From JAUZOB01 sp963692465 (GTDB taxonomy: Bacteria > Bacteroidota > Bacteroidia > Bacteroidales > Prolixibacteraceae): 64,000 nt of DNA. Below, in pieces: positions 29,793 to 39,476 of the stretch; positions within the stretch are counted from its first letter, which is position 1; each line of letters begins with the position of its first letter. The stretch spans positions 2,294,001-2,358,000 of the forward strand of contig OY829943.1 in the NCBI GenBank assembly GCA_963692465.1, in the 5' to 3' direction. The notes beneath the pieces are model-generated. The model ran no database searches and had not been told where the DNA came from. It saw only the letters and a list, made by a program, of their open reading frames with translations. The translations under genes and the position numbers were made by a program.

Positions 29793-30398
29793 TTATATGG
29801 TCACTTTCTTTAAAGAGATTTCCGAAATCCATTTTGTGCTTAGAGCTCCTATTTGTCGAATAAAGTCATTCGAGAGATTCTCCATCAAGTCATAATTCGA
29901 TCGGATAGTTTCGATTGCCAATGGCGTTCTAGCTGGGAGTGATGTGTGCTGTGACATTAACTCAAGAGCTTCTTTTATCCCTTCCAGCGTTTGATAGGAT
30001 TGAAGGCGTTGTGTCTTCTCCAATCGGAATAAAATATGTTTTACTCTTTCTGGAATAATAGCTGCATGAGCATGGGTCGAAAAGTAGAACTCTTTTAAAA
30101 AGAGGTCTAGCGACATATTGGAATATTTCTCCCAGTTTTTTGCAAGGAAATGGTCATATAACATATCAACCAGAATGCCTGAATAATGCTGATATGTAGA
30201 AAGGAATGCTTTTTTTAGAAAAAGAGTAATAGGATGCCTATCCGTATAATGATCAATCTTCCGATGTAAGATGATTCCTGAAGCAACAGCATCCGGATAA
30301 TTTTGATATTCTTTACCCTTAATAAAGTCGCCCATAAAATTACCGATACGAATTTCATCCGAGTTCCCTGACAGATATAGATGTGCTAGTAAATTCAT
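29793..30398 (-). CDS. Acyl-carrier-protein phosphodiesterase-like protein (DUF479)
   Basis: A 201-residue protein of the AcpH family, which removes 4'-phosphopantetheine from acyl-carrier protein. Family marks are MNLLAHLYLSG at the start, IGNFMGDFIKGKEYQNYP, GIILHRKIDHYTDRHP with the HD-like metal site, and VDMLYDHFLAKNW. The 3' end converges on rodA with a 23-bp gap. Function is from homology; some members of the family may have other substrates. Confidence 0.85.
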   Translation of the reverse strand: MNLLAHLYLSGNSDEIRIGNFMGDFIKGKEYQNYPDAVASGIILHRKIDHYTDRHPITLFLKKAFLSTYQHYSGILVDMLYDHFLAKNWEKYSNMSLDLFLKEFYFSTHAHAAIIPERVKHILFRLEKTQRLQSYQTLEGIKEALELMSQHTSLPARTPLAIETIRSNYDLMENLSNDFIRQIGALSTKWISEISLKKVTI

Positions 30399-30830
30399 AT
30401 TCTTCGAAATTAGCCAACGCCGGTCTTTCTCTTTAGTTTACAAAGAAACAATGATTTCAGAAAAAATGTTTTTTGTCTGATTGAATTAGTGATCATTCTT
30501 TCAAGAAATAACGATGTCTCTTGTGAATTATGTATCATCTTTTGATACACAGAATAGGCATTCCTAGAGATTTTCTATGAGAGAGGACTGCTTTTTGCCC
30601 TATAATTATCACATTGGTTCCTCATTGATAAATATATTATATGAAGTATTAAAAGTAAAATTTACTCAAATTATATCAGCGATTGATTTAGGGTAGAGGG
30701 AAATTGATTAATTTTAAACAGATTAAGAATTTCCCTAATAGCCGCAGGTTATTGAATGAAGGGAAAGTGCATTAATCCGTGAATAAGAAAATGGTGGGTT
30801 TAATCGCGGAACTAACTAAACAACTGAATT
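30399..30830. other. Intergenic region upstream of the alpha-galactosidase, with two inverted repeats
   Basis: No gene is seen in about 430 bp. Two inverted repeats stand out: TGTATCA / TGATACA at 30,531-30,549 with a 5-bp centre, and AGGGAAATT / AATTTCCCT at 30,697-30,736 with a 22-bp centre. Either could be an operator or an RNA hairpin in the leader of the galactosidase gene. No full consensus promoter is recognised. Confidence 0.45.
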
Positions 30831-32195
30831 ATGGCTAAACTAAAATTTCTATTGTGTCTTTCACTGTTCTTGAGTGTAATCACTGTTTGCTGGGCCTCGA
30901 ATTTTCATTCATGGGCAAAAACTCCTCCTATGGGGTGGAATAGTTGGGATTGTTATGGTCCGACGGTTACTGAGCCAGAGGTTAAGGCTAATGCTGATTA
31001 TATGGCTAAATATTTAAAATCTTATGGATGGAATTATATCGTGGTTGACATTCGGTGGTATGTTGGAAATGATAAATCGCATGGGTACAATGAGGCGGAT
31101 GCTAATTATTCGATTGACTCATATGGACGGTTTCTTCCGGCTTTAAACCGTTTTCCTTCATCTGCAAACGGGAACGGATTCCGGTTATTGGCAGACTATA
31201 TTCATCACAAGGGATTGAAGTTCGGAATTCATATTATGCGTGGAATTCCGGTTGCTGCGGTAGAACGTAATCTTCCAATCAAGGGAAGTAAAGCAACAGC
31301 TACTCAAATTTATTCAAAGGATACTTTATGTAAGTGGTTGCATGATATGTATACGGTTGACTACAGAAAGGATGGAGCACAGGCTTATTATAACTCTCTT
31401 TTTGATTTGTATGCGTCATGGGGTGTCGATTTTGTAAAAGTGGATGATTTATCGTTTCCTTATCATAAAGAGGAAATAGCGATGATTCGAAAGGCGATTG
31501 ATCGGACGGGGAGAAAGATCGTACTCAGTACCTCTCCCGGAGAAACTCCTGTTGCGGAGGCTTCACATGTAGCTGCTCATGCAAATATGTGGCGTATTGT
31601 TGATGATTTTTGGGATAGCTGGAAGATGCTCAAAGAACATTTTGATGTTTGTAACCGGTGGGCTCCATATATCTCTGAGGGTGCGTTCCCAGATGCTGAT
31701 ATGCTGCCTTTAGGAAGAATAGGGATTCGGGCGGAACGGGGAAATAACCGCATGTCTGCTTTTACCCAAGATGAGCAATATACCTTGATGACCTTATGGT
31801 GTATTTTCCGTTCTCCGTTGATGTTTGGTGGTAATCTGCCGGATAACGATGCGTTTACACTTTCTTTATTAACGAACAAAGAGGTGTTGGCGGTCCATCA
31901 GAATAGTCGGAATAACCGACAGCTTTATAATCATGATAATAAGATTGCATGGGTTGCTGATGAGCCGGGCACTGGAGCTAAATATTTGGCTGTCTTTTAC
32001 ACTGCAGAGGAGAGTCTGCCTTATTCTGCTGCGAAAATCTCTGTTCAATTGAAGGATTTTGGGATTAAATCTAAGGCTAAAGTTCGTGATTTATGGACGG
32101 GTAAAGACCTTGGTGTTATCCGTTCTGAGTTTTCGCCTTCGGTTATGCCACATGGATGTGGTTTGTATCGGATTAGTCCAATAAAAAATATATAA
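30831..32195 (+). CDS. Secreted alpha-galactosidase, glycoside hydrolase family 27
   Basis: Hydrolyses terminal alpha-galactosides (or related sugars) with retention. The 454-residue protein has a signal peptide (about residues 1-22), then a GH27 TIM barrel beginning TPPMGWNSWDCYG. The nucleophile motif is VDFVKVDD (Asp near 205) and the acid/base segment is WRIVDDFWDSW (Asp near 258). A C-terminal beta-sandwich (about 365-454) starts around NKEVLAVHQNS. No transporter, SusCD pair or regulator is adjacent, so it is not in a visible polysaccharide utilisation locus. Activity on alpha-N-acetylgalactosamine or arabinose substrates cannot be excluded. Confidence 0.92.
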   Translation: MAKLKFLLCLSLFLSVITVCWASNFHSWAKTPPMGWNSWDCYGPTVTEPEVKANADYMAKYLKSYGWNYIVVDIRWYVGNDKSHGYNEADANYSIDSYGRFLPALNRFPSSANGNGFRLLADYIHHKGLKFGIHIMRGIPVAAVERNLPIKGSKATATQIYSKDTLCKWLHDMYTVDYRKDGAQAYYNSLFDLYASWGVDFVKVDDLSFPYHKEEIAMIRKAIDRTGRKIVLSTSPGETPVAEASHVAAHANMWRIVDDFWDSWKMLKEHFDVCNRWAPYISEGAFPDADMLPLGRIGIRAERGNNRMSAFTQDEQYTLMTLWCIFRSPLMFGGNLPDNDAFTLSLLTNKEVLAVHQNSRNNRQLYNHDNKIAWVADEPGTGAKYLAVFYTAEESLPYSAAKISVQLKDFGIKSKAKVRDLWTGKDLGVIRSEFSPSVMPHGCGLYRISPIKNI

Positions 32196-32199
32196 AATA

Positions 32200-32229
32200 A
32201 CCCCCAGGTTGGTTAATCCTGGGGGTTTG
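32200..32229. terminator. Terminator between the galactosidase and EF-G-like genes
   Basis: A 9-bp stem ACCCCCAGG / CCTGGGGGT with a 9-nt loop, four bases after the galactosidase stop. The T tract after it is short (TTTGGGGTTT); on the opposite strand an A/T-rich run follows (TTATTTTATA). It separates convergent genes and may serve both. Confidence 0.75.
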
Positions 32230-32252
32230 GGGTTTAGTACAGGTATAAGGTT

Positions 32253-34409
32253 TCAGACTTCGGATTGTTGTGTGGCATAAGTTGAAAGGAGTTCTTCCTG
32301 AATTTCAGCGGGGACTTTTTCGTATCCGGAGAAACTCATTGTGAATTGTCCTTTTCCCCCGGTTATGGAGCTTAAGGCTGTACTGTAGCGATTCATCTCT
32401 TTGAGTGGAACCTTCGCAGTGATCCGTTCATGTTCATGTTCGCTGTCCATTCCTAAGATTAAGGCCCTTCGTCCTTGCAGATCACTCATTACGTCTCCCA
32501 TTCGATCGGGAGGAACAACTACCTTGAGATCGTAGAGGGGTTCCAGGATCTTTGGAACGGCATTTTTAAACGCAATACTAAATGCATTTCGACCGGCTAA
32601 CCGGAAAGAAATCTCATTAGAATCAACCGGGTGCATCTTGCCATCATACACGCAGACCCGAATATCCCGAGCATAGGATCCGGTTAGGGGACCTTCTTCC
32701 ATTTTCTCCATGATTCCTTTTAGGATGGCAGGAAGGAAACGGGCTTCGATGGCTCCGCCCACAATACAGTTGCAGAAAACAAGTTTCCCTCCCCAAGGAA
32801 GAGGTTGAACCATTGTGTCGCGAAGACTGACTTTTTGTTCTTTTCCATCAATTTTATAAACATCAGGATTCGTCATTCCTTCCCGATAAGGTTCGATGAT
32901 TAAGTGCACTTCGCCGAATTGACCGGACCCTCCGGATTGCTTCTTATGTCGATAATCGCCAAACGCAGCTTGTGTTATAGTTTCACGGTAAGGAATCTTA
33001 GGATCAATAAGTTGAATGTTTATTTTGAATACATGATCAAAATACCACTTCAATACGTTCATGTGGTATTCTCCCTGAGACTGAACAATGAGTTGTTTTA
33101 GTTCTTTGGAGTAGTCAATGAGATAGGTTGGATCCTCATTGCGTAACCGATGGAGTCCTTCTCCGACCTTTTCGTCATCGGCTTCTACAACAGCTTTGAT
33201 TGCAACCCGATAACGGGGAGCGGGGAAGTTGATCGGAACAAATTTAAGATCCGGATCTTTATCGCAAAGGGTATGATCGTACTTGGTCTCTTTTAATTTG
33301 ACGGTTGCTCCAATGTCTCCTGCTACCAATTCTGTGACTTTGGTGCGATTTTTACCGGCTACAACAAATAATTGAGCAATCCGTTCTTTGTTGCTCTTGG
33401 TCGTGTTAATGAGGTCTTGTCCTTCGTGGACGACTCCTGACATGACTTTAAAGAAAAGAATTTCTCCGATATGGGATTCGGTAGAGGACTTAAAGACAAA
33501 GAGAGAAGTGATGTCTTTTTCATCCATTTTGACGTCGCGGCCGCTTAATTTTTCGCGCATGAGCATTTGGTTGGGTGCGGGAACGATATTGCAGATGAAC
33601 TCCATAAGACGACGAATTCCCATATCTCTTTTGGCACTGATGCAGAAAACCGGGAAGAGTGTTCTTTGGAGCATTCCTCTCCGCATTCCCTGACGCATTT
33701 CATCTTCAGTAAGAGTCCCTTTGTCGAAATAAAGTTCCATAAGGGATTCTTCATTTTCTGCAGCTTTCTCTACGAGTTCATTATGTAGTTTTGCTGCTTT
33801 TTCTGTTTCGGAGTCAGGAATGTCGACCATGGTAGGAGATCCGCCTTCCGGAGGCCATGTGTACATTTTCATTTTTAAAACATCGACGACAGCGTTGAAT
33901 GACAATCCTTGGTTTACGGGATATTGGACAATTGTTACTTTGTTTCCCCAAAGATTTCGGGCTTGTTCAATGGTGTGATCGAAGTTTGAGTTTTCATGGT
34001 CGAGGAAGTTGGTGACAAAAATAAGAGGAGTATTGGTGGTTTCGGAGAGTCGCATGCTGGTTTCTGTTCCCGCTTCAATTCCGGTAGAAGAATCGATAAG
34101 GAGCAATCCGGTATCGGCAACATTCAGAGAGGAGGTAACTGCTCCGGCAAAGTCATCAATTCCTGGAGTGTCGAGGATGTTGATTTTTCGATCGTTAATC
34201 TCAGTATACAGGACAGTTGAAAAGATGGAATTACCCAATTCCTGTTCGATGGGCTGATAGTCGGATGCTGTGTTTTTTGCAGTGACTTCACCCCTGCGTG
34301 ATATAATACCACCCCCGTAGAGCATTGCTTCTGCGAGGGTGGTTTTACCTGAGCCGGGACTTCCCAGCAGGACAATGTTTTTGATTTCGTTAGTCTTATA
34401 GGTCTTCAT
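32253..34409 (-). CDS. Elongation factor G-like protein (second EF-G paralogue)
   Basis: A 718-residue translational GTPase with the full five-domain EF-G layout. The P loop is GSPGSGKTT (residues 16-24), G3 is DTPGIDDF, and the later domains are recognisable (KQSGGSGQFGEVHLIIEP in domain IV; VVVPPDRMGDVMSDLQGRRA in domain V). The G4 motif is TNFLDHE instead of the usual NKxD, losing the Lys but keeping Asn and Asp. It is distinct from the fusA product at 42.2 kb and has a different genome context. By family knowledge, EF-G-like paralogues may act in ribosome recycling or under stress; the role here is unproven. It has a consensus promoter. Confidence 0.88.
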   Translation of the reverse strand: MKTYKTNEIKNIVLLGSPGSGKTTLAEAMLYGGGIISRRGEVTAKNTASDYQPIEQELGNSIFSTVLYTEINDRKINILDTPGIDDFAGAVTSSLNVADTGLLLIDSSTGIEAGTETSMRLSETTNTPLIFVTNFLDHENSNFDHTIEQARNLWGNKVTIVQYPVNQGLSFNAVVDVLKMKMYTWPPEGGSPTMVDIPDSETEKAAKLHNELVEKAAENEESLMELYFDKGTLTEDEMRQGMRRGMLQRTLFPVFCISAKRDMGIRRLMEFICNIVPAPNQMLMREKLSGRDVKMDEKDITSLFVFKSSTESHIGEILFFKVMSGVVHEGQDLINTTKSNKERIAQLFVVAGKNRTKVTELVAGDIGATVKLKETKYDHTLCDKDPDLKFVPINFPAPRYRVAIKAVVEADDEKVGEGLHRLRNEDPTYLIDYSKELKQLIVQSQGEYHMNVLKWYFDHVFKINIQLIDPKIPYRETITQAAFGDYRHKKQSGGSGQFGEVHLIIEPYREGMTNPDVYKIDGKEQKVSLRDTMVQPLPWGGKLVFCNCIVGGAIEARFLPAILKGIMEKMEEGPLTGSYARDIRVCVYDGKMHPVDSNEISFRLAGRNAFSIAFKNAVPKILEPLYDLKVVVPPDRMGDVMSDLQGRRALILGMDSEHEHERITAKVPLKEMNRYSTALSSITGGKGQFTMSFSGYEKVPAEIQEELLSTYATQQSEV

Positions 34410-34471
34410 TTTTCAACGTTTTTGGTGTACGTTTTTATTAGGACTGATAGTTTTTGGATTATTAGCTTTCT

Positions 34472-34501
34472 CAAAGTTAATAAATGTGTAAGGTGAAACA
34501 A
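34472..34501 (-). promoter_or_regulatory. Promoter of the EF-G-like gene
   Basis: On the minus strand, TTG (34,501-34,499), exactly 19 bp, then TAACTTTG (34,479-34,472): a full consensus match giving a 5' leader of about 55-60 nt. Confidence 0.78.
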
Positions 34502-34854
34502 ATTATTTGTACTCTTTTCCCATTGATTCAGAGATGTTTAAAAAAGATGTTGTAAAACATAAATAGAGATTGAAATGTCCGGAAATTGATGCTTTTATAT
34601 TGTGTGAATTCGATGGGGAAGAGAGGAAGGAAACACAGAGGATCCTTCTTGTCTATTTTTATTCGAATGTAAAAAAGAAGATTACTTCGGAGTCTAAAAC
34701 ATATAATTCATAAAAAAGTCAATTGTGAGATAATAACAAGACACATTGATCTGTAAATTTCGGAAATTGATAATATGAAAAGTGGGTGTCTGTTATAGCA
34801 ATAGGTATAACCCAAAAAGTCTGAAAAAAGTAGGCTTTTTATTAAAAGTGCTTG
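34502..34854. other. Intergenic region upstream of the outer-membrane protein gene
   Basis: No gene is seen; I looked for a short double-glycine-type precursor peptide on the plus strand and found only frames of 10-20 codons without such a leader. A hairpin at 34,815-34,841 (AAAAAGTCT / AGGCTTTTT, one G-T pair) lies just before the next gene and could be a terminator or attenuator, but no T tract follows it. Confidence 0.4.
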
Positions 34855-37239
34855 ATGAAAATATTGTTGCTTCTTTTATTCGTATTTCAAGTCGCAGATG
34901 TACAGTCGTTTCCTGTAAGGGGGACGGTGTTGGATGAGAAAAATAGTCCGGTTGAGTTTTGTAATGTTGTTCTGTCGCAAGGGGATAGAGCAGTGGGGGC
35001 TGTATCTAATCAGAAAGGCGAATTTGTGTTGGATTTGGCGGCAGGTGATTATTCATTACAAGTAAGTTGTCTGGGGTATAAAACGCAAAAAGAACAGATT
35101 CATATAGCTGTCAATAAGGATATCGGTGTTATCTATTTGCAGCAGGATGCAGCGCTACTAAATGAGATAACGGTGAAAGGCAAATTGCCCGGAATTACAA
35201 GAACTGCGGACCGGTTTATTGTTGAAGTGAAAGGGCGTCCTGCATTATCCGGAAAGTCAGTTGCTGAAATTCTGCCAATGACTCCCGGGGTGAGAATTAA
35301 TAAGGATGGAGACATCAGTATTAATGGAGTGGGTGGTGTTAAAATAATGGTAAATGATAAAATAGAACACCTTACAGGAGAACAGTTGCTCTCGTTCCTA
35401 AATGGTTTATCAGCGGATGAGATTAAAAATATAGAGATTATTCCTCATCCAACGGCACAATACGAAGCAGAAGGGCTGGGTGGAATTATTGAAATTCATA
35501 CTGATAAAAAACAGGATCAGGGGATGAGTGGCTACGTTACAACGAAGTATAAGCAAGGTGTTTATCCACGGTTTACGAATGGAGTGGGTTTGGATTATAG
35601 AATTGGGAAGGTGCTGCTATATGGGAACTATAATGATACGTATGCCCATGGATTTATTAATTCATCAACGATAAGACAGCCGGATGCAAGTACTGTTTCT
35701 TATAAGATTGACAGCTACAATCGCTCGTTTTCTACGATCCAAAATTATCGGGTAGGGGTGGATTATGAAATTTCAATGAATCATTTTCTGTGTTTTGAAT
35801 TGAACGGAGACCACTATAATTCCCGGGTAAAAGAACAGAATTCCTCTTCGGAAGCGAAAGTTTTTTATTCAGATGTTTTGGATAGTGTTGTGAAAGGGAG
35901 TAATCCTGATAAATATTTCACGAAAGATTATGACGCGAATTTGAACTATGTTTGGCGAATTGGAAAATTGGGAAGTGAATTGAAATTTGTTGCAGATTAT
36001 TCTAAATATAACGACAGTGATTCTTCATTTTACAAGAATGATTATTACAATTCAGTCAATAATTTTGTGAGATCTGATAATCGAATTGGGAAGATTAATA
36101 CCGCAGTAGATGTTTATTCGGCAAAGATTGATTTTAAATATTTGTTTGATGATAAAAAGAGTAAGATCGAAACGGGTGGAAAATTTAGCGATGTAGAGAC
36201 TTATGATGAAAATGTGTTTAAAATTTTTAATCTTCAGTCAATGGCTTATGTTGTTGACCCAAAAGAGTCTGATGATTTTGGATATCATGAAAAAATCGGA
36301 GCAGGATATTTTACTTTTTCCTCGGGATTTAAAAAATTGGAATATTCGCTGGGGTTAAGAGGGGAGTATACTTTGGTGAAAACGACTTCTTATACACTCA
36401 CAGAGATTCATCGCAATGATTATTTTAAATTATTTCCGAGTTTATTCTTTAAATACCTTCTCAATAAAGAGGAGCAGAATTTTTTTACCTTCAATTGTAG
36501 TCGTCGGATTCAGCGACCGGACTATGAACTTCTAAATCCGTTTAGATATTTTTATGACGAATTTACCCTGAAAGAGGGAAATCCTGATCTACAACCGTCT
36601 TATACCAATACGTTTGAATTGACTTATGCATTGAGAAATAAGTATTTTTGGTCGTTGAATTATTATTATACAAGAAATAGATTGGGGGATGTGGAATATC
36701 CGGAGGGGAATCTTTCTGTTATTTCTTTTGAAAACCTAGATAGGCAGCAAAATCTGAATGTTGGGTGCTATATTCCAGTGGAGATAACAAAATGGTGGTC
36801 TTGCTCGAATAATTTAAATCTGAATTATATAAATTTCTCTGAACCTGATTTTGCTGCACATTATTGGGGCATCGAGGTTTCTACTCAACACGTCTTTGAT
36901 TTATCGGAAAACGAACAAATAGAGATTTCTGAAAATTTTAAAACCAAAGGTCAGGATCGATATATGAAAGATGAGTGGAACTATTCAAACTTAGGTATTG
37001 CGTTTTCACAAAAGCTTTTTAAAAAGAGTGTGATGTTAAGCCTTGGAGTTGATGATGTTTTCAAATCTGGAAATTACAAAGAAAGTATGTCTTATCGAGG
37101 GCAGCACAGCCTGACTACAATGAGAAGAGACTGCCGCTTCTTTTCTTTCGGACTCAGATATCAGTTCAGCCAAGGGAAAGAGGCAAAAGAACGGGATAAA
37201 CAGCGGAGTAATGACGAAGAGCGAAATAGAATTCATTAA
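34855..37239 (+). CDS. Outer-membrane beta-barrel protein with carboxypeptidase-like and plug domains
   Basis: A 794-residue TonB-receptor-like protein: signal peptide (about 1-19), a carboxypeptidase-regulatory-like domain (about 20-105; RGTVLDEKNSPVEFCNVVL), a plug-like domain (about 115-215; GKSVAEILPMTPGVRINKDG), then a large barrel of the OMP_b-brl_3 type. It ends in a highly charged tail (KEAKERDKQRSNDEERNRIH) after the final barrel strand FGLRYQFSQ. The open frame starts one codon earlier at TTG; ATG 34,855 is preferred. It directly precedes a C39 exporter and its adaptor, so it may be the outer-membrane part of, or receptor for, the same exported product. That link is inferred from position only. 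Confidence 0.82.
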   Translation: MKILLLLLFVFQVADVQSFPVRGTVLDEKNSPVEFCNVVLSQGDRAVGAVSNQKGEFVLDLAAGDYSLQVSCLGYKTQKEQIHIAVNKDIGVIYLQQDAALLNEITVKGKLPGITRTADRFIVEVKGRPALSGKSVAEILPMTPGVRINKDGDISINGVGGVKIMVNDKIEHLTGEQLLSFLNGLSADEIKNIEIIPHPTAQYEAEGLGGIIEIHTDKKQDQGMSGYVTTKYKQGVYPRFTNGVGLDYRIGKVLLYGNYNDTYAHGFINSSTIRQPDASTVSYKIDSYNRSFSTIQNYRVGVDYEISMNHFLCFELNGDHYNSRVKEQNSSSEAKVFYSDVLDSVVKGSNPDKYFTKDYDANLNYVWRIGKLGSELKFVADYSKYNDSDSSFYKNDYYNSVNNFVRSDNRIGKINTAVDVYSAKIDFKYLFDDKKSKIETGGKFSDVETYDENVFKIFNLQSMAYVVDPKESDDFGYHEKIGAGYFTFSSGFKKLEYSLGLRGEYTLVKTTSYTLTEIHRNDYFKLFPSLFFKYLLNKEEQNFFTFNCSRRIQRPDYELLNPFRYFYDEFTLKEGNPDLQPSYTNTFELTYALRNKYFWSLNYYYTRNRLGDVEYPEGNLSVISFENLDRQQNLNVGCYIPVEITKWWSCSNNLNLNYINFSEPDFAAHYWGIEVSTQHVFDLSENEQIEISENFKTKGQDRYMKDEWNYSNLGIAFSQKLFKKSVMLSLGVDDVFKSGNYKESMSYRGQHSLTTMRRDCRFFSFGLRYQFSQGKEAKERDKQRSNDEERNRIH

Positions 37240-37244
37240 AATTA

Positions 37245-37252
37245 TATCTTTG
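37245..37252 (+). promoter_or_regulatory. -7 box upstream of the C39 exporter
   Basis: TATCTTTG, an exact TAnnTTTG match, 23 bp before the exporter ATG and 5 bp after the stop of the outer-membrane gene. No TTG is found at -33. It suggests the exporter pair can be transcribed separately. Confidence 0.5.
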
Positions 37253-37275
37253 AAACGGATTATTGAATTATAACT

Positions 37276-39462
37276 ATGCCTTTCCCTCATTATCACCAGC
37301 CGGATGCAATGGATTGCGGACCAACGTGCTTACGCATGATTGCCCGGTATTATGGTAAAAATTATAGCATTCAGTCTCTTCGGAAACTTTCTTTTATATC
37401 AAGAGAAGGAGTCTCGATGCTTGGAATTAGTGAGGCTGCTGAAGCTATCGGGTTCCGTTCAATGGGGGTGCGTATTTCTTATGAACAACTGATTAAAGAA
37501 GCTCCGTTACCTTGTATTGTGCATTGGAAGCAAGGGCATTTTGTGGTTGTTTACAAAGTGAAAAGAGGAAAGATTTATGTGGCAGATCCGGCTTTGGGGT
37601 TGCTGTCGTATTCTGAAGATGAATTTAAACAAGCGTGGCTTGCGACAGTGAGCAAAGGAGAGGAAAAGGGACTTTGTTTGTTGCTGGATCCTACTCCTGC
37701 CTTTTATCATCATGAGGATGAAAAGACCAATCGTGTAGGGTTCGGTTTTTTACTTCAGTATCTGCGTCCGCATAACCGATTGGTTGTTCAGTTGATGCTT
37801 GGTTTTTTGATTGGTAGTTTGTTGCAACTGATATTTCCTTTCCTGACTCAAAGTATTGTTGATATTGGTATCAGTAATCAGGACTTAAGCTTTATATATT
37901 TGATTCTGATTGCGGAGATGATGCTTTTTATCAGTCGGATGTCAGTCGATTTTATCCGATCTTGGATCTTGCTACATATCAGTACCCGAATCAATATTTC
38001 AATTATTTCGGATTTTCTGATCAAATTGATGAAGTTGCCGATCGGGTACTTCGATTCGAAGATGACGGGTGATTTGATGCAGCGCATTGGAGATCACAGC
38101 CGAATTGAATATTTTTTGACCTCGCAGACATTGGGTGTTTTGTTCTCTGCATTTAACCTGGTGATTTTTGGGGTAGTTCTGGCTATTTATAATTGGACGA
38201 TCTTTTTTGTTTTCATTCTGGGAAGTGCACTTTATCTTGCATGGGTCCTGCTTTTTCTCAGAAAAAGAAGGACTCTCGATTTTAAACGGTTTGGTCAGCT
38301 GGCTGAAAATCAGAGCAAGCTGATTCAACTTATTCATGGGATGCAGGAAATTAAACTCAATAATTTTGAGCGACAGAAACGCTGGGAGTGGGAACGTATT
38401 CAAGCCCGGCTGTTTCGTGTGAATGTGCGTAGTTTATCACTTGATCAATATCAGCAGGCCGGATCGGTATTTCTGAATGAAACGAAGAATATTTTGATCA
38501 CGGTCCTGGCGGCTTCGGCTGTTGTTCGTGGCAATATGACTCTTGGAATGATGCTTTCTGTTCAATATATTCTTGGTCAGATGAATAGTCCTCTTGATCA
38601 AATGATTCAGTTTATTCATTCTGCGCAGGATGCAAAAATCAGTCTTGAACGGTTGGGGGAGATTCATAAATTGAAAGATGAAGAGGATACAACAGAACAG
38701 AAACTTCGGCTTTTGCCTTCGGATGCAGAGATTGTTATTCATGATCTGACTTTTCAGTATGAAGGGCCTCACTCGACTAAGGTTTTGAACGGTATTAATT
38801 TGACTGTTCAGTCTAATAAAACGACAGCTATCGTTGGAACCAGCGGAAGTGGAAAGACGACGCTCGTTAAGCTGATATTGGGGTTTTATGATCCGATAGA
38901 AGGTGAAATAAGAGTGGGCGGTTCTTTATTGAAAAACTATAATCAACATTGGTGGCGTAATCAGTGCGGGGCTGTGATGCAAGATGGCTTCATTTTTTCG
39001 GATACAATTGCCAGTAATATTGCGATGGAAGAGGACCGGATTGATACGGAGCGTCTTCTGTATGCAGTGAAAGTGGCCAATATCAGGGAATTTGTAGAGA
39101 GTTTACCATTAGGCTATAATACAAAAATCGGACAGGAAGGACATGGTCTGAGTCAGGGACAGAAACAACGGATTCTAATTGCCCGTGCGGTGTATAAAAA
39201 TCCATCATTCTTATTTTTTGATGAAGCGACTAATTCGCTGGATGCAAACAATGAAAAGGCGATCATGGAAAATCTCAATGACTTTTTTAGTGGGCGAACA
39301 GTGGTGGTGGTGGCTCATCGTCTAAGTACAGTTAAAAATGCAGATCAAATTGTGGTTCTGGAGAAAGGCGAAATTGTAGAACGGGGTACTCATCAGGAAC
39401 TTACGGCTCTTAAGGGGGCTTATTATAATCTGGTAAAAAACCAGCTTGAACTGGGAAATTAA
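37276..39462 (+). CDS. Peptidase C39-containing ABC exporter
   Basis: A 728-residue ABC exporter that cleaves a leader peptide and exports the product across the inner membrane. Domains in order: C39 peptidase (about 1-135) with Gln8, catalytic Cys14 in DAMDCGPTCL, His in HWKQGHFVVV and Asp in VADPALG; a six-helix exporter membrane domain (about 165-445); and an ATPase domain with Walker A GTSGSGKTT (about 519-527), signature LSQGQKQR and Walker B FLFFDEATNSLD. All three catalytic peptidase residues are present, so it should process double-glycine-type leaders. The HlyD adaptor follows at once. No precursor or modification gene is nearby. Confidence 0.94.
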   Translation: MPFPHYHQPDAMDCGPTCLRMIARYYGKNYSIQSLRKLSFISREGVSMLGISEAAEAIGFRSMGVRISYEQLIKEAPLPCIVHWKQGHFVVVYKVKRGKIYVADPALGLLSYSEDEFKQAWLATVSKGEEKGLCLLLDPTPAFYHHEDEKTNRVGFGFLLQYLRPHNRLVVQLMLGFLIGSLLQLIFPFLTQSIVDIGISNQDLSFIYLILIAEMMLFISRMSVDFIRSWILLHISTRINISIISDFLIKLMKLPIGYFDSKMTGDLMQRIGDHSRIEYFLTSQTLGVLFSAFNLVIFGVVLAIYNWTIFFVFILGSALYLAWVLLFLRKRRTLDFKRFGQLAENQSKLIQLIHGMQEIKLNNFERQKRWEWERIQARLFRVNVRSLSLDQYQQAGSVFLNETKNILITVLAASAVVRGNMTLGMMLSVQYILGQMNSPLDQMIQFIHSAQDAKISLERLGEIHKLKDEEDTTEQKLRLLPSDAEIVIHDLTFQYEGPHSTKVLNGINLTVQSNKTTAIVGTSGSGKTTLVKLILGFYDPIEGEIRVGGSLLKNYNQHWWRNQCGAVMQDGFIFSDTIASNIAMEEDRIDTERLLYAVKVANIREFVESLPLGYNTKIGQEGHGLSQGQKQRILIARAVYKNPSFLFFDEATNSLDANNEKAIMENLNDFFSGRTVVVVAHRLSTVKNADQIVVLEKGEIVERGTHQELTALKGAYYNLVKNQLELGN

Positions 39463-39476
39463 AGAGTGTGAAAATT

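Noticed and set aside
34502..34854. Possible double-glycine precursor peptide for the C39 exporter
   Set aside because: The plus-strand frames starting with ATG are only about 10-20 codons and show no leader or Gly-Gly site. The 40,782-40,940 gap after the adaptor was also empty.
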